DNA from: Ancylothrix sp. D3o
GTDB lineage: Bacteria > Cyanobacteriota > Cyanobacteriia > Cyanobacteriales > Oscillatoriaceae
Direction: 5' to 3'
Assembly: GCF_025370775.1 (NCBI RefSeq)
Contig: NZ_JAMXEX010000005.1
Location: forward strand, 329,230 to 393,229
DNA length: 64,000 nt
The notes under the pieces are model-generated. The model was not told the origin of the DNA. It was given only the letters and a program-made list of their open reading frames with translations, and made no database searches. Position numbers and translations under genes: made by a program. Each line of letters opens with the position of its first letter. Within the stretch, counting starts at the first letter, position 1. This document shows, in pieces, positions 35,340-44,365 of this stretch.

Positions 35340-36626
35340 TTAGCTGCCGAGGTAATAGTCTCTGGTGCCTTTGGCGCTGAGGGCTTCTCCAAGCCGGTTG
35401 AGGGCGTGGACGTAGGCGGCTGTTCGCAGGTTGATGGAAAATTCCTGCTTGATTTGCCAAATTTTCAGGGTTTCTTCCACCATTTTTTGTTTGAGGCGTT
35501 GGTTAACTTCTTCGAGTGTCCAGTATAGTCCGCTGCGGTTTTGTACCCATTCAAAATAACTGACGGTGACTCCACCGGCATTGACTAAAATATCTGGAAA
35601 TACATAAATGCCTTTTTCTGCCAAAATTTTATCGGCGGCGGAGGTTGTGGGGCCGTTGGCGACTTCAAAGATGTATTTTGCTTTGATATTGTGGACGTTT
35701 GTTTCGGTGATTTGATTTTCTAGGGCGGCGGGAATGAGTAAATCAACGTCTAAACCAAGTAAGTCTTCATTGCTCAGGACTTCGTGTTCAACGACGTTGC
35801 ATACGCTGTCCTCGCAATAGATGGCTTGTAGACCTTTTTGGGTGTCTTTGAACCGGCGAATGCTGGGAATATCTAAGCCTTTTTTCGCGTAGACTCCGCC
35901 TTTTGAGTCGCTGACGGCGACGATTTTGTAACCGGCATTGTAAAGCAGGGTGGCGAGGTGGGCGCCGGCGTTGCCAAATCCTTGAATGGCGACGGTGGTA
36001 TTTTGGGCCGGTTGGTCAAATTTTGGCATCAGGGTTTCGATGACATAAAATGCGCCGGCGGCGGTGGCGGTGTCGCGTCCAAGGCTGCCTCCCAAACTCA
36101 GGGGTTTGCCGGTGACTACGGCGGGGGTGAGTTGCCGGTGGATGATGCTGTATTGATCCATGTACCACCCCATGATCATTGGGTTGGTGTAGACGTCGGG
36201 GGCGGGAATATCGATGTCGGGCCCGATAAAGTCGGCGATAGCGTCAATGTAGCCGCGAGAAAGGCGTTCGAGTTCAAGGCGGGAGAGTTCTTTGGGGTTG
36301 ACGGTAACTCCGCCTTTTGCGCCGCCAAAGGGAAGGTTAACGGCTGCACATTTAAATGTCATCCAAAAGGCAAGCGATTGTACTTCGTCTAGGCTAACGC
36401 TGGGATGATAACGGACTCCTCCTTTTCCGGGGCCCCGTGTGTCATCATAGCGGACTCGGTAGCCTTTAAATATTCGTAATGAGCCGTTATCCATTCGTAC
36501 AGGAATTGATACGGTTAGGCTGGTTTTTGGATATTTTAATCGCTCTATTGCGTCTTCAGAAATATTTGCATATTTGAGAGCTTGTTCTAGCCGCTTGCTG
36601 GCATCTGCAAATAATGATTCGCTCAT
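35340..36626 (-). CDS. gdhA: Glutamate dehydrogenase (Glu/Leu/Phe/Val family)
   Basis: Interconverts glutamate with 2-oxoglutarate and ammonium, linking nitrogen and carbon metabolism in the cytoplasm. With the ATG at 36626 (MSESLFADASKRLEQ) the protein is 428 residues, a usual length; a GGAG lies about nine bases upstream. The catalytic Lys region NLPFGGAKGGVTVNP (about residue 105), substrate-site KGGVRYHPSVS, and the Rossmann GFGNAGAHLATLL (about 215) are intact, and the C-terminal helix (LRTAAYVHALNRL) is present. The cofactor preference cannot be told. A terminator hairpin follows the gene. Confidence 0.93.
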   Translation of the reverse strand: MSESLFADASKRLEQALKYANISEDAIERLKYPKTSLTVSIPVRMDNGSLRIFKGYRVRYDDTRGPGKGGVRYHPSVSLDEVQSLAFWMTFKCAAVNLPFGGAKGGVTVNPKELSRLELERLSRGYIDAIADFIGPDIDIPAPDVYTNPMIMGWYMDQYSIIHRQLTPAVVTGKPLSLGGSLGRDTATAAGAFYVIETLMPKFDQPAQNTTVAIQGFGNAGAHLATLLYNAGYKIVAVSDSKGGVYAKKGLDIPSIRRFKDTQKGLQAIYCEDSVCNVVEHEVLSNEDLLGLDVDLLIPAALENQITETNVHNIKAKYIFEVANGPTTSAADKILAEKGIYVFPDILVNAGGVTVSYFEWVQNRSGLYWTLEEVNQRLKQKMVEETLKIWQIKQEFSINLRTAAYVHALNRLGEALSAKGTRDYYLGS

Positions 36627-37091
36627 TTTAGTAATTTCTCCTTTCCGCCACACAGGGGGAAGTTTTTGGATTTTAAGCGGGTTTGTTTTGATCCCCGTTT
36701 TGTTTGCTTTTGTTTTCGGGGCGAGGTTTTGGGTCTTTTGGATAAGTTGTGACGCAAAGGCCCGGATCAGTCGCGGCGTTGTTTTGTACCGGCTGATTAA
36801 TAAATAAAAGGGGTCTTTTGCGGAGATTTTATAAGTAAACTTAATTTTTGTTTAAGGCTTTTCAACCTCTCTTCTTTTAATATGGTATCCATTTACACAG
36901 TTTGTCAATAGAAAATTCGGATAAAATTTAAAGCTTATTTTTTGGCGATTTGGACTGTCAAAATAAGTAAATATGCTGAGGGGTTTAAGTTGGCAGGCGG
37001 GTTAGTGTTGAAATTTGTTAGCATAAGTTATGAGATTTGTCAAGAAAAACTCTGTCTGGATGGATAACGAAATATTTACAACGGACAACTG
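36627..37091. other. Divergent intergenic region between gdhA and DUF4126 gene
   Basis: 465 bases, AT-rich, no supported gene. A GTA-N6-TAC at about 36888 is close to but not an NtcA site (which needs N8). I found no clear -10/-35 pair. Confidence 0.4.
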
Positions 37092-37694
37092 ATGATAGAA
37101 CTGCTGGCGGCACTTTCTGCTTCTGCGGCGGGGGGTCTGCGAATTGCTCTGCCCCTACTTTTGATTGGAATTTTGCAAAGTGAGAGTTTATGGTCGCGCT
37201 TTCCTGTGTTGTCGCGCTTTCCTCAGCCTCTGGTGGTGGGGGTTTTGGTGAGTTGGTCGCTGTTTGAGTTGTTTGCTTCTAAAAAATTGCTGGGTCAGCG
37301 GATTTTGTTGGTGGTTCAGCTTGTTTTTAGTCCTCTGGTGGGGGCAATTTTGGCGATGGGGATTGCTCAAATTACGCTGGTTGAGCAAAAAGGAATGCCT
37401 GCTTTTTTGGTTTGGATTATTGGTGTTGTTGGGGGGTTATTGGCTTTGGTTTTGCAGTTGGTGCAGGCTGGCTGGTTTTATCGTCTGCGGGGGTTGCCGG
37501 TGTGGGTGATTTTTTTGCAGGATGTGCTTTGTGTTTGTTTGGTTTTGTTTGCTTTTGATGCTCCTCGACAGGGGGGTTTGATTGCTTTGCTTTTGCTTTG
37601 GCTGGCAATTCGGAGTTCTAAGGATTGGTATAATTGGTATGTGGAACAGGGGCCGCGTAGGAAGTCTCGACAAAATAAAAGTGATCAAGATTAA
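37092..37694 (+). CDS. DUF4126 family membrane protein
   Basis: A 200-residue integral membrane protein with about five or six hydrophobic helices, starting MIELLAALSASAAGGLRIALP as is typical of DUF4126. Helices are visible at PLVVGVLVSWSLFELFAS, LVGAILAMGIAQI, AFLVWIIGVVGGLLAL and VIFLQDVLCVCLVLFA, and a basic tail (RRKSRQNKSDQD) ends the protein. Function unknown. It is transcribed divergently from gdhA and has no close partner. The coding strand is strongly G/T-rich. Confidence 0.82.
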   Translation: MIELLAALSASAAGGLRIALPLLLIGILQSESLWSRFPVLSRFPQPLVVGVLVSWSLFELFASKKLLGQRILLVVQLVFSPLVGAILAMGIAQITLVEQKGMPAFLVWIIGVVGGLLALVLQLVQAGWFYRLRGLPVWVIFLQDVLCVCLVLFAFDAPRQGGLIALLLLWLAIRSSKDWYNWYVEQGPRRKSRQNKSDQD

Positions 37695-37850
37695 TTAGTT
37701 TTAGGATAGTTTTTGAAAGGGCTGCAACTGATTAGCGAACCAGTTATAAGCCTTTATTTTAATAAGATAGGGGTAAATTTTGGATTGGATTAGATAGTTT
37801 TATTTTTTTATAAAAAAATCTCGTGGGGGAAGAAACCAAAGAGCCAAAAT

Positions 37851-37994
37851 GTACAGATAAGAACACAAGCCAGGGTGGAATTGTTGGCAGCGGCGAATCT
37901 TAAAATAGCGAGTGCTTTGTTTTAAGCAGAGCTTTATAACCAGGCGCAAGATTTTGCGAATATCGCCCGCGAAAAAGCTGAACAGTTAGAATAA
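37851..37994 (+). pseudogene. Degenerate helical coding remnant
   Basis: One frame reads RVELLAAANLKIASALF, then a stop (37923-37925), then AELYNQAQDFANIAREKAEQ and a second stop at 37992. Both halves look like amphipathic helices of the same protein (Ala/Glu/Lys rich), so a single stop appears to have broken a small gene. There is no start or ribosome binding site. It could also be chance. Confidence 0.3.
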
Positions 37995-38119
37995 ACTTTG
38001 CATTAATTGCAGCAAACTTAAGCATAATTGATTCAGCCTGAGAAAATTTTTTGTTTCGGTCAAATGGTGCCGGGGGTAGCGCAGAAAATTAATAAAATGA
38101 TAGGATGTTTATATAGGTT

Positions 38120-38147
38120 GAAAATCTAAAATCTAAAATCTAAAATC
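38120..38147. repeat. STRR (aaaatct type)
   Basis: Four tandem copies of the heptamer aaaatct end four to six bases before the U32 start codon. Confidence 0.75.
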
Positions 38148-38152
38148 CGATC

Positions 38153-40690
38153 ATGTTTATGGAAAGTAAGGAATCGGCAAAGCCAAGTTTTAACCGGCCT
38201 GAATTATTGGCACCGGCGGGAAATTGGGAATGTGCTAAAGCGGCGATTGAAAATGGTGCGGATGCTATCTATTTTGGCCTAGAACGCTTCAATGCTCGAA
38301 TGCGGGCCGAAAACTTCACTCAGGCTGATTTACCGGAATTGATGGAGTTTTTACACCGGCGCGGTGTAAAGGGTTATGTGACTCTGAATACGTTGGTTTT
38401 TGGGGGGGAACTCTCACAAGCGGAGCAGTATCTTCGCACAATTATTAATGCTGGGGTGGATGCGGCGATTGTACAAGATATAGGAATTTGCCGGTTGATT
38501 CGTCATTTATCCCCGGATTTTCCGATTCACGCTTCTACGCAAATGACGGTGACAAGTGCGGCGGGTGTGGAATTTGCAAAAAGCCTGGGCTGTGAGTTGG
38601 TGGTGCTGGCCCGCGAGTGTTCGCTGAAAGAAATCACTAAGATAAAGCAACAGATAAGCGAGAGGGGTGTTTCGTTGCCTCTGGAAGTGTTTGTGCATGG
38701 GGCGTTGTGTGTGGCGTATTCGGGTCAATGTCTCACGAGTGAGTCTCTGGGCGGGCGTTCGGCGAATCGTGGTGAGTGTGCCCAAGCTTGTCGGATGCCT
38801 TATGAGTTGCTTGCAGATGGGGAAATAGTAGAACTTGGTGAGCGAAAATATTTGCTGAGTCCGCAAGATTTGGCTGGGTTAGATGTGTTGCCAGATTTGG
38901 TTAGAGCGGGTGTGAGTAGCTTAAAGATAGAAGGACGTTTGAAAAGCCCGGAGTATGTGGCGAATGTAACTAAAGTATATCGGGAAGCGCTGGATCGGGT
39001 GATAACTGAGATGGCGGGTTCTGCTTTAGAAGGTGTAAATTCCCAATCTCAGGAAAAATATAATTTAGAAATGGCATTTTCTCGTGGGTTATACACCGGC
39101 TGGTTTCAAGGAATTAATAACCAGGAATTAGTTCATGCTCGTTTTGGCAAAAAGCGAGGGGTTTATTTGGGGGAAGTGACGCGAATTTGTAAGGAAAAAA
39201 TCAGTGTAAAATTGCAGGTGCCGGTGAAACCGGGGGATGGGGTTGTGTTCGACAACGGACACCCAGAAGCAGCAGAAGAAGGGGGGAGAATTTATGAAGT
39301 TGAACGGCAAGGAAAGGAAACAATTTTAGGCTTTAGTCGGCAGAGTTTTAATTGGCGAAAAGTTAATATTGGCGATAAAGTTTGGAAAACCAGCGATCCA
39401 GAACTTGACCGGCATCTACGGCAAACTTTTACGGGGGAAAACCCACTATTTACGCGGCCAATTTCTCTGGAAATTCACGGGGAAGCGGGGGGATTTATGA
39501 GTGTGATTGCCCGTGATGAATTGGGAAATATTGTGCAGGTTGACTCGGCAATGGCGCTGGTGGATGCACACAACAAACCGCTGACTACGGAACGGCTGCA
39601 AGAACAATTTGGCCGGTTAGGAAATACGCCGTTTTGTTTAGGAACTTTGGAAAATTTGATGGTGGGGGAATTGATGATGCCGGTGAGTGAATTAAATCGC
39701 TTGCGGCGAGAAATTGTTGCTCAACTCGAAGCGATGCGATCTGCACCTAAACGCTGGGAGTTACGGCAAAATGTTTCGGTGGCTGATTTATTGCCCAAAG
39801 CAAATGTTACATTATCCCCGCCGCCTGAATTAATTGTTTTGGTGCGTAATTTACGGCAGTTAGAAGCTGCTTTGAAAGCCAAGGTTGAAACGCTTTATTG
39901 TGAGTTTGAAGACCCGCAAAAATATAAAGAGGCGGTGCGGATGGTGCGGGAAAATCCAACCACAAATAATCAAAGTATTTGGGTTGCGCCACCGCGTATT
40001 ACGAAACCGTCAGAAAATTATATTTTGCAACAAGTTAGTGATTGTAATGCGGATGGGTATTTGCTGCGAAATTATGACCATTTGAAGTTTTTTGCCGGTG
40101 AACGTTGTCGGGGAGATTTTGCGCTAAATGTGGCTAATCCTTTGACGGCTGATTATTTTGTTAATCGTGTTGGCTTGGAACTTTTGACGGCTTCTTATGA
40201 TTTGAATATTCATCAATTAGAGGATTTAATTGCCGGTTGTCCTCCTCATTGGTTTGAAGTCACAATTCATCAGCGAATGCCAATGTTTCACATGGAACAC
40301 TGTGTTTTTTGTGCTTTTCTTTCAACGGGAACTGATTTCACGAATTGCGGGCGCCCGTGCGAAAAATATGAGGTAAAATTGCGTGATCGGGTGGGCACAG
40401 AGCATATTTTACAAGCGGATGCCGGTTGTCGGAATACGTTATTTAATGGCAGTGCTCAGACGGGGGCTGAATATGCGGAACGTTTGTTACAGCTTGGGGT
40501 GCGTTTTTTCCGCATTGAATTTTTGAATGATACTCCTGATCAAGTGATAGAAACTATTGGCAGTTATCGCAAGTTGTTACGCGGTGAAATTAGCGGTGAT
40601 CAATTGTGGCAAGCTTTGAAGTTGCTACCAAAATTGGGGGTGACTCGCGGTTCTTTGGGGATGCAGGGAATGAAAACAGCTAAAGTTTAA
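38153..40690 (+). CDS. U32 family protein, RNA-hydroxylation type (RlhA/TrhP-like)
   Basis: An 845-residue U32 protein. The N-terminal barrel has PELLAPAGNWECAKAAIENGADAIYFGL, and the Cys-rich U32 signature EVFVHGALCVAYSGQCLTS with further Cys in GECAQACRMPYE (about residues 180-215) forms the expected iron-sulfur or radical site. A beta region follows, and the C-terminal part carries another Cys group (MEHCVFCAFL, NCGRPCEKYEV). Formerly called collagenase-like peptidases, U32 proteins are now known to hydroxylate RNA: TrhP acts on tRNA and RlhA on 23S rRNA. The long two-part architecture is closer to RlhA. Start ATG 38153; a second ATG two codons later is possible. Confidence 0.87.
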   Translation: MFMESKESAKPSFNRPELLAPAGNWECAKAAIENGADAIYFGLERFNARMRAENFTQADLPELMEFLHRRGVKGYVTLNTLVFGGELSQAEQYLRTIINAGVDAAIVQDIGICRLIRHLSPDFPIHASTQMTVTSAAGVEFAKSLGCELVVLARECSLKEITKIKQQISERGVSLPLEVFVHGALCVAYSGQCLTSESLGGRSANRGECAQACRMPYELLADGEIVELGERKYLLSPQDLAGLDVLPDLVRAGVSSLKIEGRLKSPEYVANVTKVYREALDRVITEMAGSALEGVNSQSQEKYNLEMAFSRGLYTGWFQGINNQELVHARFGKKRGVYLGEVTRICKEKISVKLQVPVKPGDGVVFDNGHPEAAEEGGRIYEVERQGKETILGFSRQSFNWRKVNIGDKVWKTSDPELDRHLRQTFTGENPLFTRPISLEIHGEAGGFMSVIARDELGNIVQVDSAMALVDAHNKPLTTERLQEQFGRLGNTPFCLGTLENLMVGELMMPVSELNRLRREIVAQLEAMRSAPKRWELRQNVSVADLLPKANVTLSPPPELIVLVRNLRQLEAALKAKVETLYCEFEDPQKYKEAVRMVRENPTTNNQSIWVAPPRITKPSENYILQQVSDCNADGYLLRNYDHLKFFAGERCRGDFALNVANPLTADYFVNRVGLELLTASYDLNIHQLEDLIAGCPPHWFEVTIHQRMPMFHMEHCVFCAFLSTGTDFTNCGRPCEKYEVKLRDRVGTEHILQADAGCRNTLFNGSAQTGAEYAERLLQLGVRFFRIEFLNDTPDQVIETIGSYRKLLRGEISGDQLWQALKLLPKLGVTRGSLGMQGMKTAKV

Positions 40691-40785
40691 AAAAAGGCCG
40701 GTTGGGTTGAGGAAGGGGGCGGGAACTCTTGCTGGGTTTGCATACAGGCGCTTCGCCTTTGCCAAAGAGTGGCACCGCCCCTACA

Positions 40786-41895
40786 TCAAGAATTAGTCAT
40801 TACCATTTCTACGAGTTCAACGCAAACTTGGTTGAGAAATTCTGAGTCTACTTGTGGCGGTAATTCGGTTTTGACTGTTTTGATTTCTTCAAATAAGTTT
40901 TCGGCTATTTGTTTGACTTCTTCGTAGGCAATATCGCCGTTACGAATGGAGAGCAAATAGTCGGCATCACCGGCTTTTTTGCGGTTGACTGAAAGTGTGC
41001 CTTTGGTTAAAATTTCAATTCCCATTTTCAGTAAACGGATGCTATGAGCCATGTGTTTTGCGTCATACCCACATTTGCTTTCTAAGGCTTTTCTTTGGGG
41101 GTTTCTGCCGGCTTTCCATTTAGAATATGCTTCCCATTCATTCAAGGCTTGCCGGTAGCCTTGGGAAACGTGCAACAAATGAATGAAATTATCGGTTGCT
41201 CGCGTATATTCTTTGACTTTTGGTAATAAGTCGGCTGGGATTGGATGCTGTTTGATGATGCCTTTGTAATCGATTTTTTCTAGCAGCAATGTCCGCAGTT
41301 CTTCGGTGGGTTCCATAAACTCTATGCAGTCTCGCACGAGCATATATAGGAATTCCAAAAAAGCGTTAATTTCTGATTTGGTTAAAGGCCGGTAGTCTTG
41401 TTCATGCAGTCCAAAATCTTGGGGTTCTGGTTTTTTTGATGGGGGATTTAGTAACCATTTTCGATGACTTTCTACTCGTTTGACTTGTGCATAAGCATAG
41501 CCAACAAAAGATGAGCGGACTTTTTGTGATAAAAAGGCAGAACGGTAAGAAATCAGTTTTTCGGCAATGGGAGAAAGGTGGATATAAAATTCTCGATCCA
41601 TCCAGAGCATTTCTAAAATGTTGGGGTTATTAGAGCCAATTAAAGTTAAAAATTTTCGCAGTTCATAGACGGTGCAATCTTTGGCTGTATCAAGCATTGG
41701 ATATAGGCCGGTTCCTGGTTCTGTTGTCCAGCCTGTGTCTTTTTGTTCGATGTTTTTAAAGCCTAAATAATAGTCTTTTGGGGCAATAAATATGCCTTTG
41801 TAATCAAAATCTGAGGCCGGTGTTGCTGTTCCGTAAGCTTGGCTGCCGGTGAGGGCGAGTAAAATTATGCCTGCCTCTACGCTTTTTCTGTCCAT
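40786..41895 (-). CDS. RlaP-like nucleotidyltransferase (DNA polymerase beta fold)
   Basis: A 369-residue protein of the PF10127/RlaP group. The pol-beta signature GSQAYGTATPASDFDYKGIFI (about residues 17-38) gives the GS motif and the Asp pair; then come YELRKFLTLIGSNNPNILEMLW, typical of the group, a helical middle, and KKAGDADYLLSIRNGDIAYEE. RlaP enzymes are linked to RNA repair operons in other bacteria, but here there is no RtcB, ligase or PNKP neighbour. The exact substrate is unknown. Start ATG at 41895 has a GGAG site upstream (ctcc on the plus strand). Confidence 0.82.
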   Translation of the reverse strand: MDRKSVEAGIILLALTGSQAYGTATPASDFDYKGIFIAPKDYYLGFKNIEQKDTGWTTEPGTGLYPMLDTAKDCTVYELRKFLTLIGSNNPNILEMLWMDREFYIHLSPIAEKLISYRSAFLSQKVRSSFVGYAYAQVKRVESHRKWLLNPPSKKPEPQDFGLHEQDYRPLTKSEINAFLEFLYMLVRDCIEFMEPTEELRTLLLEKIDYKGIIKQHPIPADLLPKVKEYTRATDNFIHLLHVSQGYRQALNEWEAYSKWKAGRNPQRKALESKCGYDAKHMAHSIRLLKMGIEILTKGTLSVNRKKAGDADYLLSIRNGDIAYEEVKQIAENLFEEIKTVKTELPPQVDSEFLNQVCVELVEMVMTNS

Positions 41896-42264
41896 TGATT
41901 CTCCTTTATCGCCTTAAAATCGCCTTGTATTTTTTAGTGTTACATAAATAATACACTAAGATTCACCGGCTGTAAATACAGTTGCCGATGGCCGGCTGAT
42001 ACAGGCGGGCCGGCAGACATTGCTGCCAGTAAACCTGCATATATAGCGTTTTTCTGATCAATGGGGCATAGGATAAACCCGGTTTGTTTTAAAAAGCAGG
42101 TTTTTAGAATTCTTCGTTTACTTCATCGAAGTTAAAACCGCTATAACTTGAGACTGAGTACAAATTTATCCCTTTAGAAAGAAGTCAAATTGACCGGCAA
42201 CTCGCTACGGTGAAGACTGTAATATAAAAGCCGAAAAAGCAAAGCAAACTTTGAGAGAAAAAAC
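41896..42264. other. Divergent intergenic region upstream of the DJ-1 fusion gene
   Basis: 369 bases without a gene. A palindrome (acttcatcgaagt) lies near 42120-42132. No confident promoter pair was found. Confidence 0.4.
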
Positions 42265-43368
42265 ATGATAGGAACGAACGGAACCCTTAAAAAAAGGGTA
42301 GCCATTCTCATTGAAAATGGCGTCGAGGATGACGAATTTCAAATTCCTTATAAAGCCTTACAAATGGCGGGATTTGAAGTATTAGTTCTCGGTTCTCGCA
42401 TGAATGAAAACTATGTGGGAAAAATGGGAAAACTCACCATGAAACCCGATGGCACCACCACAGAAGCAATGGCATCACAATTTGATGCAGTGGTGATTCC
42501 TGGGGGGATGGCTCCGGATCTGATGCGAACCAACCCTAATACGGTGCGTTTTGTCCAAGAAATTATGGCACAAGGCAAACTCGTTGCCGCAGTTTGTCAC
42601 GGCCCGCAAGTGTTAATTGAAGGCGATTTATTGAGAAATAGAACAGCGACCGGCTTTTTATCAATTCGCAAAGATATGATGAATGCGGGGGCAAATTATG
42701 TCAATGAGCCGGTGGTCATTGATGGTAACTTAATTACCTCTCGCCAACCCGGAGATTTAGCCTTTTTTACCACAGCAATTTTAAATTATTTAGGCTACAG
42801 TGGCAAAGATGCCGCACTTCCCGAATTAGCCGATACCAATGCTGAATGGTGGAAACTTGCCGATGCTTGGGGTGGTTCAACAAAAGGCGATATTGTTAAA
42901 GCTTTGAATACGGCTTTGGCGGGAGAGCGTTATTCGAGTGAGTCGTTTGGAAGCTACGCAGAAAAAACTTCTGATAGCGAATTGCGCTCGTTGCTGCTTG
43001 ATATGATTCAAAATAAACAGCACCACATCCAAATGTTAGAAGCGCGTCTGGCCGCATTGGGAGAAAGCCCTTCTATTCCCGCCCAAGTTGCTGATAAATA
43101 CGCCAAACTTAAAGCGGCTGTCACCGGCAGCGATGATATCTTTTTGCTGCGGAGTACGCTGGGAGATGTGCAAACCGGCGTCGTGGATATTAACAACTTG
43201 CGAATCAAATTTACCGACCCCGTTTCAACCCAAATTTTCACAGACATTGAAACGGATATGGCAAATTATGAGCAGTGTCTTGCCGCACTTTACAAAAAAC
43301 GGATGTTTATGGCGGGTGAAGTTTTAATGCCGGCCAAACCTTCCACCAGTCCTGCTGTGAAAATGTAG
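42265..43368 (+). CDS. DJ-1/PfpI domain fused to a four-helix bundle domain
   Basis: A 367-residue two-domain protein. Residues 1 to about 185 are a DJ-1/PfpI domain: ILIENGVEDDEFQIP (the conserved Glu), DAVVIPGGMAPD, and the nucleophile elbow AVCHGPQVLIE (Cys-His). Residues about 205-350 are helical (GDIVKALNTALAGERYSSESF, IQNKQHHIQMLEARLAALGE, and DIETDMANYEQCLAALYKKR), resembling DUF2383/ferritin-like bundles. DJ-1 proteins are linked to glyoxal or stress detoxification; some are proteases or amidases. The fusion suggests a stress role, perhaps metal or carbonyl. A 108-base gap separates it from the next small gene on the same strand. Confidence 0.83.
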   Translation: MIGTNGTLKKRVAILIENGVEDDEFQIPYKALQMAGFEVLVLGSRMNENYVGKMGKLTMKPDGTTTEAMASQFDAVVIPGGMAPDLMRTNPNTVRFVQEIMAQGKLVAAVCHGPQVLIEGDLLRNRTATGFLSIRKDMMNAGANYVNEPVVIDGNLITSRQPGDLAFFTTAILNYLGYSGKDAALPELADTNAEWWKLADAWGGSTKGDIVKALNTALAGERYSSESFGSYAEKTSDSELRSLLLDMIQNKQHHIQMLEARLAALGESPSIPAQVADKYAKLKAAVTGSDDIFLLRSTLGDVQTGVVDINNLRIKFTDPVSTQIFTDIETDMANYEQCLAALYKKRMFMAGEVLMPAKPSTSPAVKM

Positions 43369-43394
43369 GTTTTTTTCCAGGCGAGGGAGACTGA

Positions 43395-43445
43395 GGTTAC
43401 AGAGAAAACCTAGTCTGCGAATTCCTCGGCGATTCTCTGTGTTAC
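43395..43445. repeat. Imperfect inverted repeat between two genes
   Basis: ggttacagagaa faces ttctctgtgttac around a 26-base loop. It lies between the DJ-1 fusion gene and the 69-residue gene and may be a dispersed repeat or an attenuator. Confidence 0.35.
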
Positions 43446-43476
43446 AAAAATCTTGAATCTTTGAAGAGGCGAAATT

Positions 43477-43686
43477 ATGTTGTTGAAAGAAAAAGAGTCT
43501 GGTGATTTGGTGAAAATTGTCGATGTGGATGCCTTGATTATTCCTACTCGTAAAGAAGTTGCCGGCTGTATTCAGGCCGGTCAGGAAGAACAAGATCCGA
43601 CAAATTTTGATAAAAATCAGTTAGTTTTTCCTTCGGGAGAAACGCTGCCTCGCTGTTGGGTAGATGCTGAATATCAAAGCAGTTAA
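43477..43686 (+). CDS. Conserved small cyanobacterial protein
   Basis: A 69-residue acidic protein: LLKEKESGDLVKIVDVDALI, EVAGCIQAGQEEQDPTNFDK and a C-terminal VFPSGETLPRCWVDAEY. Proteins with the FPSGExLPxCWxD ending are widely found in cyanobacteria as unassigned small proteins, I believe, but the function is unknown. It has a GAGG ribosome binding site about seven bases before the ATG. A bidirectional terminator follows. It may share a transcript with the DJ-1 fusion. Confidence 0.72.
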   Translation: MLLKEKESGDLVKIVDVDALIIPTRKEVAGCIQAGQEEQDPTNFDKNQLVFPSGETLPRCWVDAEYQSS

Positions 43687-43705
43687 AAGCGATTTATGAA
43701 GCTTT

Positions 43706-43739
43706 AAAAACCCGGTATTTTTAACAATACCGGGTTTTT
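43706..43739. terminator. Strong bidirectional terminator
   Basis: A perfect 14-base stem (aaaaacccggtatt facing aataccgggttttt) with a 6-base loop between the convergent 69-residue gene and the DUF4342 gene. The A and T tails let it work on both strands. Confidence 0.85.
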
Positions 43740-43758
43740 GAGTAATCAGATTGATTGG

Positions 43759-44142
43759 TTATTCGTCGATTTTTTCGATAACAATTTGGAGGTGTGCCAC
43801 CAACGCACCCATAGCACCCACCGCCGCTACAATTGGAAAAATAGCCGTTGCGATGGCGCCGCCGACAACTCCAACGGTGAGAGGAAGTTCAATAAGAATT
43901 CTTCCTTCGTCGTTTTTGATAATAATGCGGCGGATATTGCCTTGGTGGATGAGTTCTTTAACTTTGGAAACAAGCGCATCGCCGGTGATTGTAAATTCTT
44001 CGATGCGGACTTTTTCGCCGAAGTTGGCTTGCGTTTCAATGCGTTTGACTTCGACTTCAATGTCTTCGAGTTGTGGTGGTTCTGTGGTAGTTACTACCAC
44101 CGGCTCGACTACTTCAATGGGCCGGTCAAATGATTCTGTCAT
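43759..44142 (-). CDS. DUF4342 domain protein
   Basis: A 127-residue protein. The first 45 residues are acidic and Pro/Thr-rich. The DUF4342 domain follows: FTITGDALVSKVKELIHQG, NIRRIIIKNDEGRILIELP and then a hydrophobic glycine/alanine segment (VGGAIATAIFPIVAAVGAMGAL), which is a probable membrane association region. Its function is not known. It is convergent with the previous gene across a strong terminator and lies upstream-facing to the signalling cluster on the same strand. Confidence 0.82.
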   Translation of the reverse strand: MTESFDRPIEVVEPVVVTTTEPPQLEDIEVEVKRIETQANFGEKVRIEEFTITGDALVSKVKELIHQGNIRRIIIKNDEGRILIELPLTVGVVGGAIATAIFPIVAAVGAMGALVAHLQIVIEKIDE

Positions 44143-44365
44143 GTTTGATTTCTCCGAGTTTTGGCTTGAAATTTTGGTCGTATTTACTTTTATAGTTTTT
44201 TCCAGTATGACTGCCCAAAAGGCCGGCTGGAAATTTTGTGAGATTTTGTCTTTGTTTTAATTTTAGCACCGGCTTTTTGAATCGCCCTTCACGGAAGCGA
44301 GGTTTGTAATAAATTTATAACTTTTGGTAGAAAACAAATCAGCAGCAGTATGATTAGCAAATAGT

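Larger units (their letters stand above)
37695..38152. other. Intergenic region with a decayed coding remnant and STRR
   Basis: 458 bases between two plus-strand genes. It carries a degenerate helical coding remnant (37851-37994) and, at 38120-38147, tandem aaaatct repeats just before the U32 gene. The U32 promoter should be here. Confidence 0.55.

Noticed and set aside
36888..36899. GTA-N6-TAC near gdhA as an NtcA site
   Set aside because: NtcA needs an 8-base spacer and a -10 element at a set distance; neither is seen.
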